A stretch of 10,463 bases of DNA, taken from Hirudo medicinalis. Its lineage: Eukaryota; Annelida; Clitellata; Hirudinida; Hirudinidae. Position numbers and translations under genes: made by a program. The stretch lies in contig MPNW01000839.1 in assembly GCA_011800805.1 (NCBI GenBank), forward strand, positions 12,112-22,574, in the 5' to 3' direction. Of this stretch, positions 1 to 6,979 are shown piece by piece; within the stretch, counting starts at the first letter, position 1, and each line of letters opens with the position of its first letter. The notes beneath the pieces were generated by a model. That model was not told the origin of the DNA and did not search any database. It was given only the letters and a program-made list of their open reading frames with translations.

Positions 1-20
1 CACACACACACACACACACA
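1..20. repeat. (CA)n microsatellite, cut by window edge
   Basis: Ten perfect CA dinucleotides start at base 1, so the array probably extends to the left of the window. It ends abruptly at AATGAAG. Confidence 0.97.
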
Positions 21-434
21 AATGAAGTAAATAACAAAGCCGAAGAAAGAAAGAGTTCTCGGGGGAGTTGGAAAACTTTTTTTTCTTTTTTAAGAAAAAA
101 ACCCTAAAAAAGTGAGAGCGATTTTTTAATGAAGTTCATCGGTGAAATTAATGACGGGGAGAGGAGTGTTGCCCTGAGATAAATTTACGTCAAAGCCAGA
201 TTTTGGCTTTCAGTCGAGATGCAAAGACACGGAAGGAAAAGAAAGATTTCCTACTTTATTTCTTTTATTTTATTTTATTTTATTTCATTTTATTTTATTC
301 CGAAAAATATCGTCTGCTGTCAATTCTAAAACATTCTCCGTGTTTTCGCTTGCGTCGAATTTGAAGAAATTCTCTCGAAATCCCGGGAGGATTAATAACT
401 GACCAGCAACGTATTCGGGTGTGTTCACTTTGGA
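21..434. other. Mostly unique sequence without a recognisable gene
   Basis: No credible coding frame or RNA gene is visible here. Two local structures stand out. A perfect 10-bp T/A stem (78-87 paired with 92-101, loop TTTT) could form a hairpin. A TTTTA pentanucleotide run lies at 262-299. The remainder is mixed-composition DNA that I cannot assign. Confidence 0.6.
262..299. repeat. (TTTTA)n pentanucleotide repeat
   Basis: About seven TTTTA units in tandem, with one A-to-C change giving TTTCA near the middle. This is a simple-sequence tract with no coding potential. Confidence 0.9.
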
Positions 435-547
435 ATGATGATGATGATGTTAATAATAATCTTAATAATAATCATAATAATGATATTAATAATAATGATG
501 ATAATAATATTAATAATAATAATAATAATAATAATAACAATAGTAAT
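435..547. repeat. Imperfect (TAA/TGA)n trinucleotide array
   Basis: The tract starts with five ATG/GAT triplets, then passes into TAATAATAAT runs broken by CTT, CAT and TGAT. Frames on both strands stay open only because the triplets avoid stops in those phases. They give poly-Asn, poly-Ile or poly-Met, which is typical of microsatellites and not of a gene. Confidence 0.9.
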
Positions 548-644
548 CGTCATCTTCATGATCATCAAAGGCAGACACTTGAAGTCGTTGGTTACAGTTA
601 GTGACAAATTATTCATTCCTGTCCCGAATGTTTACATTCGTTCG

Positions 645-652
645 TGACGTCA
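645..652. promoter_or_regulatory. Full CRE palindrome TGACGTCA
   Basis: A perfect TGACGTCA octamer, the consensus CREB/ATF site, sits in unique sequence between the TAA array and the ATTC repeat. A second related palindrome, ACGTCGACGT, lies at 753-762. Site identity is seen directly; regulatory use is inference, as no promoter or gene is visible nearby. Confidence 0.35.
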
Positions 653-672
653 TCAATAATGGCGCTTGATCT

Positions 673-709
673 TCATTCATTCAGTCATTCATTCATTCAT
701 TCATTCATC
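673..709. repeat. (ATTC)n tetranucleotide repeat
   Basis: Eight to nine CATT/ATTC units with a single CAGT interruption near 682. The array ends next to GGCGCC. Confidence 0.93.
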
Positions 710-786
710 AGTCGGCGCCAAGCATCGGTCGAAGAATGAAATAATTGAGATTACGTCGACGTCATGAAATAATAACGCTTGCGTAA

Positions 787-1397
787 TAATAATAACTTGT
801 AATAATAACTTGTAATAATAACTTGTAATAATATCTTGTAATAATAACTTGTAATAATAACTTGTAATAATATCTTGTAATAATAACTTGTAATAATAAC
901 TTGTAATAATATCTTGTAATAATAACTTGTAATAACAACTTGTAATAATAACTTGTAATAATAACTTGTAATAATAACTTGTAATAATAACTTGTAATAA
1001 TATCTTGTAATAATAACTTGTAATAATAACTTGTAATAATAACTTGTAATAATAACTTGTAATAATAACTTGCAATAATATCTTGTAATAATAACTTGTA
1101 ATAACAACTTGTAATAATAACTTGTAATAATAACTTGTAATATTAACTTGTAATAATAACTTGTAATAATATCTTGTAATAATAACTTGTAATAACAACT
1201 TGTAATAATAACTTGTAATAATAACTTGTAATAATATCTTGTAATAATAACTTGTAATATTAACTTGTAATAATAACTTGTAATAATATCTTGTAATATT
1301 AACTTGTAATAATGATTTGTAATATTAACTTGTAATAATAACTTGTAATAATATCTTGTAATAACAACTTGTAATAATAACTTGTAGTAATAACTTG
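787..1397. repeat. 13-bp satellite, 47 units, register exact
   Basis: The unit is TAATAATAACTTG. By hand, CTTG (once TTTG) recurs every 13 bases from 796 to 1394, giving 47 units with no indel. Variants I could classify: 28 consensus units; 9 with TATCTTG endings (units 4, 7, 10, 17, 23, 30, 35, 39, 44); 4 with ACAACTTG (12, 25, 32, 45); 4 with TATTAACTTG (28, 37, 40, 42); one TGATTTG (41); one starting TAG (47). The left end is ordered as two consensus plus one TATCTTG unit, repeated about three times, and the right end is more diverged. Because 13 is not a multiple of 3, the minus strand reads as a 13-residue periodic peptide. That frame begins at TTG, not ATG, and I take it as a by-product. 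Confidence 0.97.
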
Positions 1398-1554
1398 TTC
1401 GTTCGTTTCTTTTGTTTTCAACTTTTTAGGATTCTAGAATTTCCAAAATCAATTTCTATTGCATCGTTTATCCTTCGTAATTTCGTTTTTTGTGTTTTGT
1501 TTTTTTTTGTTTTGTTTTTTTTTGTCAGAAAATAAATCGCACGAGTTACTCTGG
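1398..1554. other. Unique spacer with T-rich tract ending in CAG
   Basis: Contains a long T-rich stretch (about 1485-1525) with scattered G, followed by TCAG. It resembles a polypyrimidine tract and 3' splice site, but the following sequence meets in-frame stops quickly and no exon can be argued. It may equally be a degenerate poly-T tract. Confidence 0.4.
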
Positions 1555-1730
1555 GAGCTCATAAAATGACGCCGGTGACGCAAGAGATCGCATGAGCGCC
1601 TCCAACGCTCGACGCCAATTAAGCAGCTTCATAGCGCCACAAATCAGCTTTACTTTGCGCCAGAGAAGGCCGCGTAACGGCGTCCTTAACTACGGTCGTT
1701 AAGGAGAAGATAAGTTCCAGTTCCATGCTT
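1555..1730. other. GC-richer island with perfect hairpins
   Basis: This block is clearly richer in G+C than its surroundings and has three GCGCC words. It contains GAGCG/CGCTC (1594-1598 with 1606-1610, 7-nt loop) and a perfect 8-bp stem TCCTTAAC/GTTAAGGA (1683-1690 with 1698-1705, 7-nt loop). Two 11-mers, CGGTCGTTAAG (1693-1703) and CAGTTCCATGC (1718-1728), recur in the second island at 6829-6862. It could be a diverged dispersed repeat, a regulatory element or an RNA. I recognise no known family. Confidence 0.5.
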
Positions 1731-1769
1731 AAAATATGGAGGGATTGGAGACATGCCGAAACGCTTGGA

Positions 1770-1854
1770 AGGATCTTATTATAATAATTATGATTTTATT
1801 ATGATGTTATTATGATGATAATATGGTGTTATTGATAATATGATAATATAATAT

Positions 1855-1887
<33 letters not shown>

Positions 1888-1912
1888 ATATGATATTATT
1901 ATGATGATGTAT
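1770..1912. repeat. AT-rich tract with central (TA)n
   Basis: ATT/ATG-type triplets flank an alternating TA run (about 1855-1877) that continues as TTATATATATAATAT. The two sides are roughly self-complementary (AATATAATATTATATA against TATATAATAT), so the tract could extrude as a cruciform. Confidence 0.85.
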
Positions 1913-1968
1913 GCGTGCAGGATTCATTGTTTAATTTTATTTTTACTATTTAATGAACAGAATTTTAA

Positions 1969-2097
1969 TTTCTTCATCATCATCATCATCATCACAATCA
2001 TCGACACGATCATCATCATCATCGTCACAATCATCGACACGATCATCATCATCATCGTCATCGTCATCGACATCGTCATCATCATCATCATCATCAT
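1969..2097. repeat. (TCA/TCG)n array with 33-bp duplication
   Basis: TCA triplets mix with TCG and CGA. A 33-bp segment that begins CACAATCATCGACACGAT is present twice in perfect tandem (1993-2025, 2026-2058), showing recent expansion above the triplet level. The plus strand reads as poly-Ser with Gln and Thr-Arg interruptions. I treat this as repeat translation, not a gene. Confidence 0.93.
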
Positions 2098-2608
2098 ATA
2101 ACCAATCTATTCAAATCCTTCACATCTCTACACATCCGCCATATTGGAAATATTCCCACTTGGGTCACCGAGCTTCCTGTTTCTAAAATATGATCCATTT
2201 TCTCTGAATAGAGAATTTCCTTGCAGATTTCATTCCCTCACTTTTCCAGTCAGCATTTCTCTTCTTTTTGTCCTTTTTATGCAGAGCGGACGAATGGTCA
2301 GTATCGTTCACGTGTAGGACTCTGAAAGCCATCACAACCTGCAGACTTACCTGCTCAGATAAGGAGTGGAATGATGCTCTCAAAACTTTTCCAGGGTTCA
2401 GATCAAAAATGACTTGATTTAGAAGCCCTCTCCGTGGGAGGTCCGTATTCTTTGAAACTTCACAAGGAGGATTTATTTTAAAGTTGAAAAGAGAAAAAAT
2501 TTCAACCTCAAAAAAAAAAACGAAGAAGAAATGAATTGACATCAATTTGTCTGAATAATTTCTAAAATTTCACTTTTTATTTAGTTGAAATAATTTAGTT
2601 TGGAAAAT
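2098..2608. other. Unique region with weak coding potential
   Basis: This is the longest stretch in the left half free of tandem repeats. It has A11 at 2510-2520 and an E-box CACGTG at 2309-2314. On the minus strand an ATG-started frame covers 2542 to 2183. On the plus strand a frame stays open from about 2204 to the TGA near 2413, with a T-rich and CAG sequence in front of part of it. I recognise no domain in either, and the two overlap, so at most one is real. Confidence 0.5.
2183..2542 (-). CDS. Hypothetical 119-residue open frame, doubtful
   Basis: This is the longest frame in the window that is not made of tandem repeat, beginning at a true ATG (2542-2540). Its N-terminus is Phe-rich because it is translated from the A11 and GAAGAAGAA tract. 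The middle contains LPRRGLLNQVIFDLNPGKVL and FHSLSEQVSLQVVMAFRVLH, and a basic stretch HKKDKKKRN follows, with an end in KWIIF. I see no signal peptide, catalytic motif or known fold. A frame of this length can occur by chance in 10 kb. It could also be part of an exon or an old transposon fragment. Confidence 0.15.
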   Translation of the reverse strand: MSIHFFFVFFFEVEIFSLFNFKINPPCEVSKNTDLPRRGLLNQVIFDLNPGKVLRASFHSLSEQVSLQVVMAFRVLHVNDTDHSSALHKKDKKKRNADWKSEGMKSARKFSIQRKWIIF

Positions 2609-2724
2609 GATAATAACGACAATTATAATAATAATAATAATAATAATAACAATTATAACAACGACAATTATAATAATAACAATTATGATAAAAACAATTA
2701 TAATAAAACAATTATAATATAATT
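2609..2724. repeat. Degenerate ACAATTATAA(TAA)n repeat
   Basis: The word ACAATTAT recurs about six times, separated by variable TAA runs or by AACGAC and AAAA. This is an AT-rich minisatellite of uneven period. Confidence 0.88.
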
Positions 2725-2745
2725 CTGCGCCTGGAATTCAGTGTT

Positions 2746-2760
2746 GTGAATTTAATTCAC
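2746..2760. other. Palindrome GTGAATT-T-AATTCAC
   Basis: A perfect 7-bp inverted repeat with a one-base centre lies in unique sequence just after the AT-rich repeat. Such a site could bind a dimeric factor, but nothing ties it to a gene. Confidence 0.4.
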
Positions 2761-2877
2761 TCAACGTTTTAAGTCAGAAATTGGGTGCTGACAGTTCAGA
2801 GTTTCCTAAATTTCTCTGTCGATCCTAATTTTGTCAATCTTCCCGAAACGACCCAAATTAATTGCCTCTGCAATCAA

Positions 2878-3125
2878 ATCCATCCATCCATCCATCCATC
2901 CATCCATCTACCCCAAGTATCTACCCATAAACTCACCCTTCCATCTATCCATCCATCCTTCTACCCAAAGTATCTACCCATAAACTCACCCTTCCATCAG
3001 TCCATCCATCCATCCATCCATCCATCTCTCCGTCTGTCCGTCTGTGCATTCGTGCATCCATCCACTCAAACATCAACTCACCCACTCATATTTCAATTCA
3101 TCCGCTCATCCGTCCGTCCATCCAC
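2878..3125. repeat. (CATC)n block with 53-bp duplication
   Basis: Runs of CATC/CCAT occur at 2878-2907 and 3000-3027. Between them a 53-bp segment containing CTACCCATAAACTCACCCTT is present twice (2908-2960 and 2961-3013) with almost no difference in the shared 38-bp core. The right part decays into CCGTC/TCATC variants. The plus strand reads as repeated His-Pro-Ser-Ile, which follows from the tetranucleotide (12-bp codon cycle). Confidence 0.93.
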
Positions 3126-3343
3126 TGTTTATATATTTATTTAATAATCATCAACATCAGCGGAGGTACACAACGGTTGTCATAGAAACAATCGATGACT
3201 CTCCCTTAATTAAATCGTCTGATGGATCACAGATGGTCAGTCATGCGTGTCCGACAGAAAGTTGACGAGTGAATTTTTCATTTACTTCTGTCTCGTTCCA
3301 CTGCTCGCAGATGATAACCGACCAGCTGTAACTGTCTTCATTT
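3126..3343. other. Unique spacer, no gene seen
   Basis: Mixed-composition DNA between the CATC block and the TCA/TCG array. No ATG-started frame of note and no RNA gene. It includes the short palindrome ACAAC-G-GTTGT near 3169. Confidence 0.55.
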
Positions 3344-3370
3344 TCATCGTCGTAGTCATCATCGTCGTCG

Positions 3371-3405
<35 letters not shown>

Positions 3406-3551
3406 GTCATCATCATCGTCATCATCATCATCATCATCGTCATCGCTCCATACAACATCGACATCATTATCAACAGGGAAGATATCGTCGTGGTCATCGT
3501 CGTCGTCGTCGTCATCATCATTACATTCGGTATCATCACCATCATCATCAC

Positions 3552-3597
<46 letters not shown>

Positions 3598-3619
3598 GTC
3601 ATCGTCGTCGTCATCATCG
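3344..3619. repeat. Two-part (TCA/TCG)n array
   Basis: Two arrays (3344-3445 and 3484-3619) are separated by about 38 bases of unique sequence. Units are almost all TCA or TCG. The minus strand therefore reads as long Asp runs in GAT/GAC codons, joined by a short linker and followed by a C-terminal stretch ending QLSVGHA. The Asp frame (3241-3636) has no ATG upstream of the run; its first start is TTG. I call it a microsatellite and not an acidic-protein gene, although the variation is nearly all synonymous for Asp. Confidence 0.92.
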
Positions 3620-4261
3620 AAGCTTGCATTCTCCAAAGTGATTGTCAGTGATTAAACTTAGGAGTGCAAGCGAATATTTACCTTGAATGTCCCTCTCGGT
3701 TTGCCATTAATGATTTGCTTGGATTAAAAATAGAAACACACAGACACAGTGTGTGGCGATGATGGTGATGAAAATAATAATTGTTATTATTATTATATTA
3801 TCGTTGTTGTATATTATTTTTTAATAAAAAAATTATAAATATTCATGACCTAATTGGTTATTCTTGCCCAGGGAGAGTGGCTGCTACTACTGCCTCCTCA
3901 TTCTCAGTCATCACAGGAACATTCTCCAATACAAGGAAAGTGAGTCGAGTTTGACGTCACGAATAAATTATAATATATTATAAATAAATTATGATAAATT
4001 ATTTTTTAAATAAATATATTACTTCTTATTGAATTCAATCTTACCTGTGATTGTGCCATTCTTTGTCGGTTATTGGATCATCCATGCAGTCCCATCGCAT
4101 TAGGAATCATCTTAATGTATTTATGCGTTCATATTTATTCATAATTTTTGTCGGAATATTCATCTCATAATTTATATATTTATTTATGAAATGTTTTAAA
4201 CTTAATGACATTATCATGCATCTCAAAATAATATTATTAATGTTGTTGCTAATTTTATGAA
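3620..4261. other. AT-rich unique region, no gene seen
   Basis: Includes the inverted pair AATAATAA-TTG-TTATTATT near 3773-3793, a less AT-rich stretch at about 3860-3960, and then TA-rich sequence. In the less AT-rich part, AAAGTGAGT near 3947 resembles a 5' splice site, and a full CRE octamer follows at 3952. No frame of useful length leads into it. Confidence 0.5.
3952..3959. promoter_or_regulatory. Full CRE palindrome TGACGTCA
   Basis: Second perfect TGACGTCA octamer of the window, in the less AT-rich part of an AT-rich region. CREB/ATF binding is possible from consensus alone. No transcription start or target gene is evident. Confidence 0.35.
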
Positions 4262-4348
4262 ATAATCAAAATAATAATGATAATAATAATAACAGTAATA
4301 ATAAAAATTGTAATAATAATAATTGTAATAATAATAATAATAATAAAT
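4262..4348. repeat. Imperfect (TAA)n tract
   Basis: AATAATAAT runs broken by GAT, CAG and AAATTG. This is the plus-oriented arm of a pair with the TTA tract at 4410-4465. Confidence 0.88.
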
Positions 4349-4409
4349 TGTTGACAGATATTTTAACGCTTAATTTAAATGAGAATTATACTATGAAATA
4401 AAATTACTT

Positions 4410-4465
4410 TCATTATTATTATTATAATTATTATTATTAATAATATTATTATTATTATTGTTATT
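4410..4465. repeat. (TTA)n tract, inverted relative to 4262-4348
   Basis: ATTATTATT runs including TAATAATATTATTATTATT. They are complementary to the TAA tract about 60 bases to the left, so the two could pair as one long imperfect hairpin. Confidence 0.85.
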
Positions 4466-5273
4466 GTACTTTTTATTATTTAAAATAATTATGTAATTTA
4501 TTTTTTATTACGTAAAATAATTTTTATTTCCTTCCGTAGCTTGAGGGTTTGAATTATTGAAGGACATTGAAACAGTGAGCGCAGATAAATATTTTATGAT
4601 CAAAACGAAAACATTCCTCCATTTTGTTTTCATAATTTACATTTCAAATTACTTCATAATGTCTTCGTACAAAAATATTGTCAATCTATCAAGACAATAC
4701 ATTTTGTTTGTGAAAAATAAAGAAATTTCAAAATTATAGAAGATTCAAAATGAAAAAAATATAATTGTTAACTAAATAAATAATATTGTTAACTGAAAAA
4801 ATATTATTATTTAAGACACTTAATTGTTTGGAAACATTTATTTTATGATCGCTAACAATGTGATTTGTAATAATCTCCTACCACCTTCTGTAATGACCCA
4901 CTTTTTAATAATAATTGTTATAATTATAATTTTCTATTATAATTACTCCCTTTATAATTATAGTTCGCTTAGTGTTTTTTTTTTTTTAATAGCTTTTGCT
5001 TTTTGACGCAACCCCCAAGCTTTGCATCAGCGACTTGCATCACTGAGAAGCACAAATACGTCCAGAAACATCAAGAAAATAATTGCCTCTAAATTATTTC
5101 CGATCGAATAATTATTGAGGATAATTATGGTAATTATGGTCGGAATATTGTTTATGAGGTCGTCATCATTACCATAATGGAACCGCTTCCACTTTGAATG
5201 CATTTGCTGGAATAAATACGCTGGGTTTGTTCAATTATGAACAATTATTTCGATCATATGTTCTCTTCAAATT
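4466..5273. other. AT-rich unique region, no supported gene
   Basis: Two short AT-rich frames (4557-4739 and 4824-5006, plus strand) have biased Ile/Phe/Asn/Lys composition and look like chance frames; the first starts at TTG. A 13-base T run lies at 4975-4987. A brief less AT-rich patch at 5005-5070 carries TTGCATCA twice (5022-5029, 5035-5042). Confidence 0.5.
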
Positions 5274-5578
5274 TATCCATCCATCCTCGTTTTCATCCAA
5301 CAGTCCATCCACTCCGTCTGGATGATCATCCACCTTTATCTTTCCCTCCACCTGTATCTATCCAACCGACTGTATCTATCCATCCAACTGTATCTTTTCA
5401 TCTACCTGTATCTTTCATCATTATTTTCATCCAACAGTCTATCCACTCGGCTAGATAACCATCCGCCTGCATTCTATCCATCCACGTGTATCTTTCAACC
5501 CACCTGTATCTTTCCATACACCTTTATCTCTCCATCCACCTGTATCTATCCAACCCAGGTGTATCTTTCCATCCACCA
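5274..5578. repeat. 18-bp minisatellite inside a 134-bp duplication
   Basis: The small unit is close to CTGTATCTWTCCATCCAC, 18 bp, repeated with drift. At a higher level, TTTCATCCAACAGTC starts at 5291 and again at 5425, giving a 134-bp period. The left copy has CCATCCACTCCGTCTGGATG and the right copy has matching bases with several changes. Because 18 is a multiple of 3, all plus frames read as six-residue periods such as VSIHPT or LYLSIH. One frame (5322-5651) has a true ATG, but its content is repeat-derived. Confidence 0.92.
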
Positions 5579-6110
5579 GCTTCTCCGCTTCCACCATCGA
5601 CCAAATCCACCACCACGAAGAATATTTTCCAGAAACTCCCGAGAGTCATAAATACGGAGGATCGGAGCGAGATTAGGAATTTGAAAAACATCGCCGGCCA
5701 TTTTTTTAGAGAGAAATTTTATCCACGTTTTTGGAAGTTTCGATTTGAAAAGAACTTTTCGCTGCAAAATTTGAGGATAACGAATTTAAAGTGAATAGTT
5801 TTTTTTTTGCTTTTATTGCGTGTGAGAAAGTTGTTTACAACTTGGAGGTGGAAATTATTATGAATAATATTCGTAATTAACTATATTTAAATATATTAAA
5901 TATTTTTACATTAAATATAGATTGAATACATACATATTTATTATAATACCAATAAAGAAACAAGATTTTGATAATTAAATGCCATTTTGAATAACTAATG
6001 ACATATTTAAGTTTTCATCGTTATTATACATATTACCATTAATCCTATTATTACGAATAAAATAATAAAATAAATAATAATAATTATTACAAACACAATC
6101 GCTTAATCCC
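5579..6110. other. Unique region grading into AT-rich DNA
   Basis: From 5579 to 5794 the plus strand has an open frame that runs out of the minisatellite and ends in a basic stretch (FREKFYPRFWKFRFEKNFSL). No ATG precedes it outside the repeat, and I recognise no family. After 5800 the sequence is AT-rich with TAAATATATTAAATATTT-type inverted words and no gene. Confidence 0.45.
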
Positions 6111-6146
6111 CCAAACCTCTTGAACCCTTCAAAGGCCTTCTTATCA

Positions 6147-6186
6147 ACACGCCCCTAACCGGACATCGCCACTCTAAGGGGCGTGT
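6147..6186. other. 10-bp GC-rich inverted repeat
   Basis: ACACGCCCCT (6147-6156) is perfectly complementary to AGGGGCGTGT (6177-6186) with a 20-nt loop. GC-rich perfect stems are unusual in this AT-rich window. It could be a structured RNA element, a protein-binding palindrome or the terminus of a small element. Confidence 0.6.
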
Positions 6187-6196
6187 AACGAAACCC

Positions 6197-6262
6197 TATA
6201 AAGGTCTTATAAAGGTCGTATAAGGGTCATACAAGGGTAGTAAAAAGATCGTAAAGGCCCCT
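6197..6262. repeat. 11-bp tandem repeat, about six degenerate units
   Basis: Units of 11 bp begin at 6197, 6208, 6219, 6230, 6241 and 6252. The first two are TATAAAGGTCT and TATAAAGGTCG, the next TATAAGGGTCA and TACAAGGGTAG, and the last two are more diverged. The period is exact although the units have drifted, suggesting an old array. Confidence 0.8.
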
Positions 6263-6280
6263 TTACAGGCCAACGTTGGC
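6251..6280. other. Two adjacent palindromes
   Basis: GTAAAGG-CC-CCTTTAC (6251-6266) is followed immediately by the perfect 12-bp palindrome GCCAACGTTGGC (6269-6280). Both directly abut the 11-bp tandem repeat and the GC stem on its left. Confidence 0.75.
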
Positions 6281-6424
6281 GGTTTTATTGCCGTCGGTGA
6301 TGGTTTTCCAATGTTTTTGAGTCGCTTCTACCTCTGGTAATTGAAAGTCTCTATCCTCAGAGCGGACTTTTCAGCCACTCTCGGAAGGATGCTGGGGCTG
6401 GGAGGGATTTTTTTCCTTTCTTCA
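6281..6424. other. Unique stretch, no gene seen
   Basis: Mixed-composition DNA following the palindrome cluster, with GGATGCTGGGGCTGGGAGGG near 6387. No frame or RNA gene is supported. Confidence 0.5.
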
Positions 6425-6472
6425 ATTTACTTTCGGATTTACTTTTGGTTTTACTTTTGGATTTTCATTTTG
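6425..6472. repeat. 12-bp tandem repeat, four units
   Basis: Four consecutive 12-mers: ATTTACTTTCGG, ATTTACTTTTGG, TTTTACTTTTGG and ATTTTCATTTTG. Each differs from the next by one to three bases. Confidence 0.85.
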
Positions 6473-6609
6473 TATTAAATGTTAAAAGATTGTATTGCTT
6501 ACTTGGGATTCGCGTGAAATCGTGAATGTTTGTCGGTTTTAGTTGTTTGATGTTGATCTGGAGGAATAAAAACGTTGGAAATAATTAAAAATAATTGTAG
6601 ATGGGTAGA

Positions 6610-6713
6610 TTATAATTATGATAATAATTATATTAATGATGATAATAATAATAATAATTGAAAATAATAAATATAATAATATGAATTATTATAATAATAA
6701 TTATTATAATAAA
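6610..6713. repeat. Imperfect (TAA/ATT)n AT-rich tract
   Basis: TAATAATTATATT and AATAATAATAATAATTG words, then ATTATTATAATAATAATTATTATAAT, which is self-complementary. Short frames through it are low-complexity Ile, Asn or Tyr runs. Confidence 0.85.
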
Positions 6714-6729
6714 GAATTGAAAATACATA

Positions 6730-6900
6730 ATATCCAAGGCGTGGTTGCGACCACAACCGTCTCGACTTCAAACGCTGCTTTGAAGTCGGCGACGCGAGAA
6801 TAAAAGTGGCCATTAAAATCCATTTCAACAGTTCCATGCCCTCTTAATCACCGGTCGTTAAGACCCACTAATGTACCCACCCGACCCCATATGCCCCCAA
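6730..6900. other. Second GC-richer island with hairpins
   Basis: GTGGT-TGCG-ACCAC (6741-6753) is followed by a perfect 10-bp stem CGACTTCAAA/TTTGAAGTCG (6763-6772 with 6779-6788, 6-nt loop). The long stem may continue through a small internal loop into CGTC/GACG. The segment then carries CAGTTCCATGC (6829-6839) and CGGTCGTTAAG (6852-6862), both shared with the island at 1555-1730. The right part is C-rich. Nothing identifies a known RNA or repeat family. Confidence 0.55.
6876..6898 (-). promoter_or_regulatory. Canonical G-quadruplex motif
   Basis: Read on the minus strand, four G runs of 5, 4, 3 and 3 are separated by loops of 5 (CATAT), 2 (TC) and 1 (T). This satisfies the standard four-run, loop 1-7 rule. 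The plus strand is the matching C-rich, i-motif-capable strand. It is the only such motif I noticed in the window. Confidence 0.7.
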
Positions 6901-6979
6901 AAGTGCAACCTAGACCCCCTGTCTTTAGAGTCTGAGTTGAAACTGAACATTGCTGGGTATTTATGATAAGTTATATCTA

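Noticed and set aside
701..1198. 165-residue minus-strand frame (periodic Leu/Tyr/Ile peptide)
   Set aside because: It is the translation of the 13-bp satellite and opens at TTG within a variant unit. There is no ATG and no sign of an independent gene.
1485..1528. 3' splice site (T-rich tract then TCAG)
   Set aside because: Downstream frames meet stops quickly and no exon or partner donor is visible. T-rich tracts are common in this window.
1953..2186. Poly-Ser protein with Gln and Thr-Arg repeats
   Set aside because: The periodicity comes from the TCA/TCG array and its 33-bp duplication. The short C-terminal part has no recognisable domain.
3241..3636. Acidic, Asp-rich protein (biomineralisation-like)
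   Set aside because: The Asp frame has no ATG before the array, only TTG, and both flanks are unremarkable. The microsatellite explains the run.
5322..5651. 109-residue frame with a true ATG and Leu-Tyr-Leu-Ser repeats
   Set aside because: The frame lies mostly in the 18-bp minisatellite, where every plus frame is open. The short non-repeat tail gives no match to anything I know.
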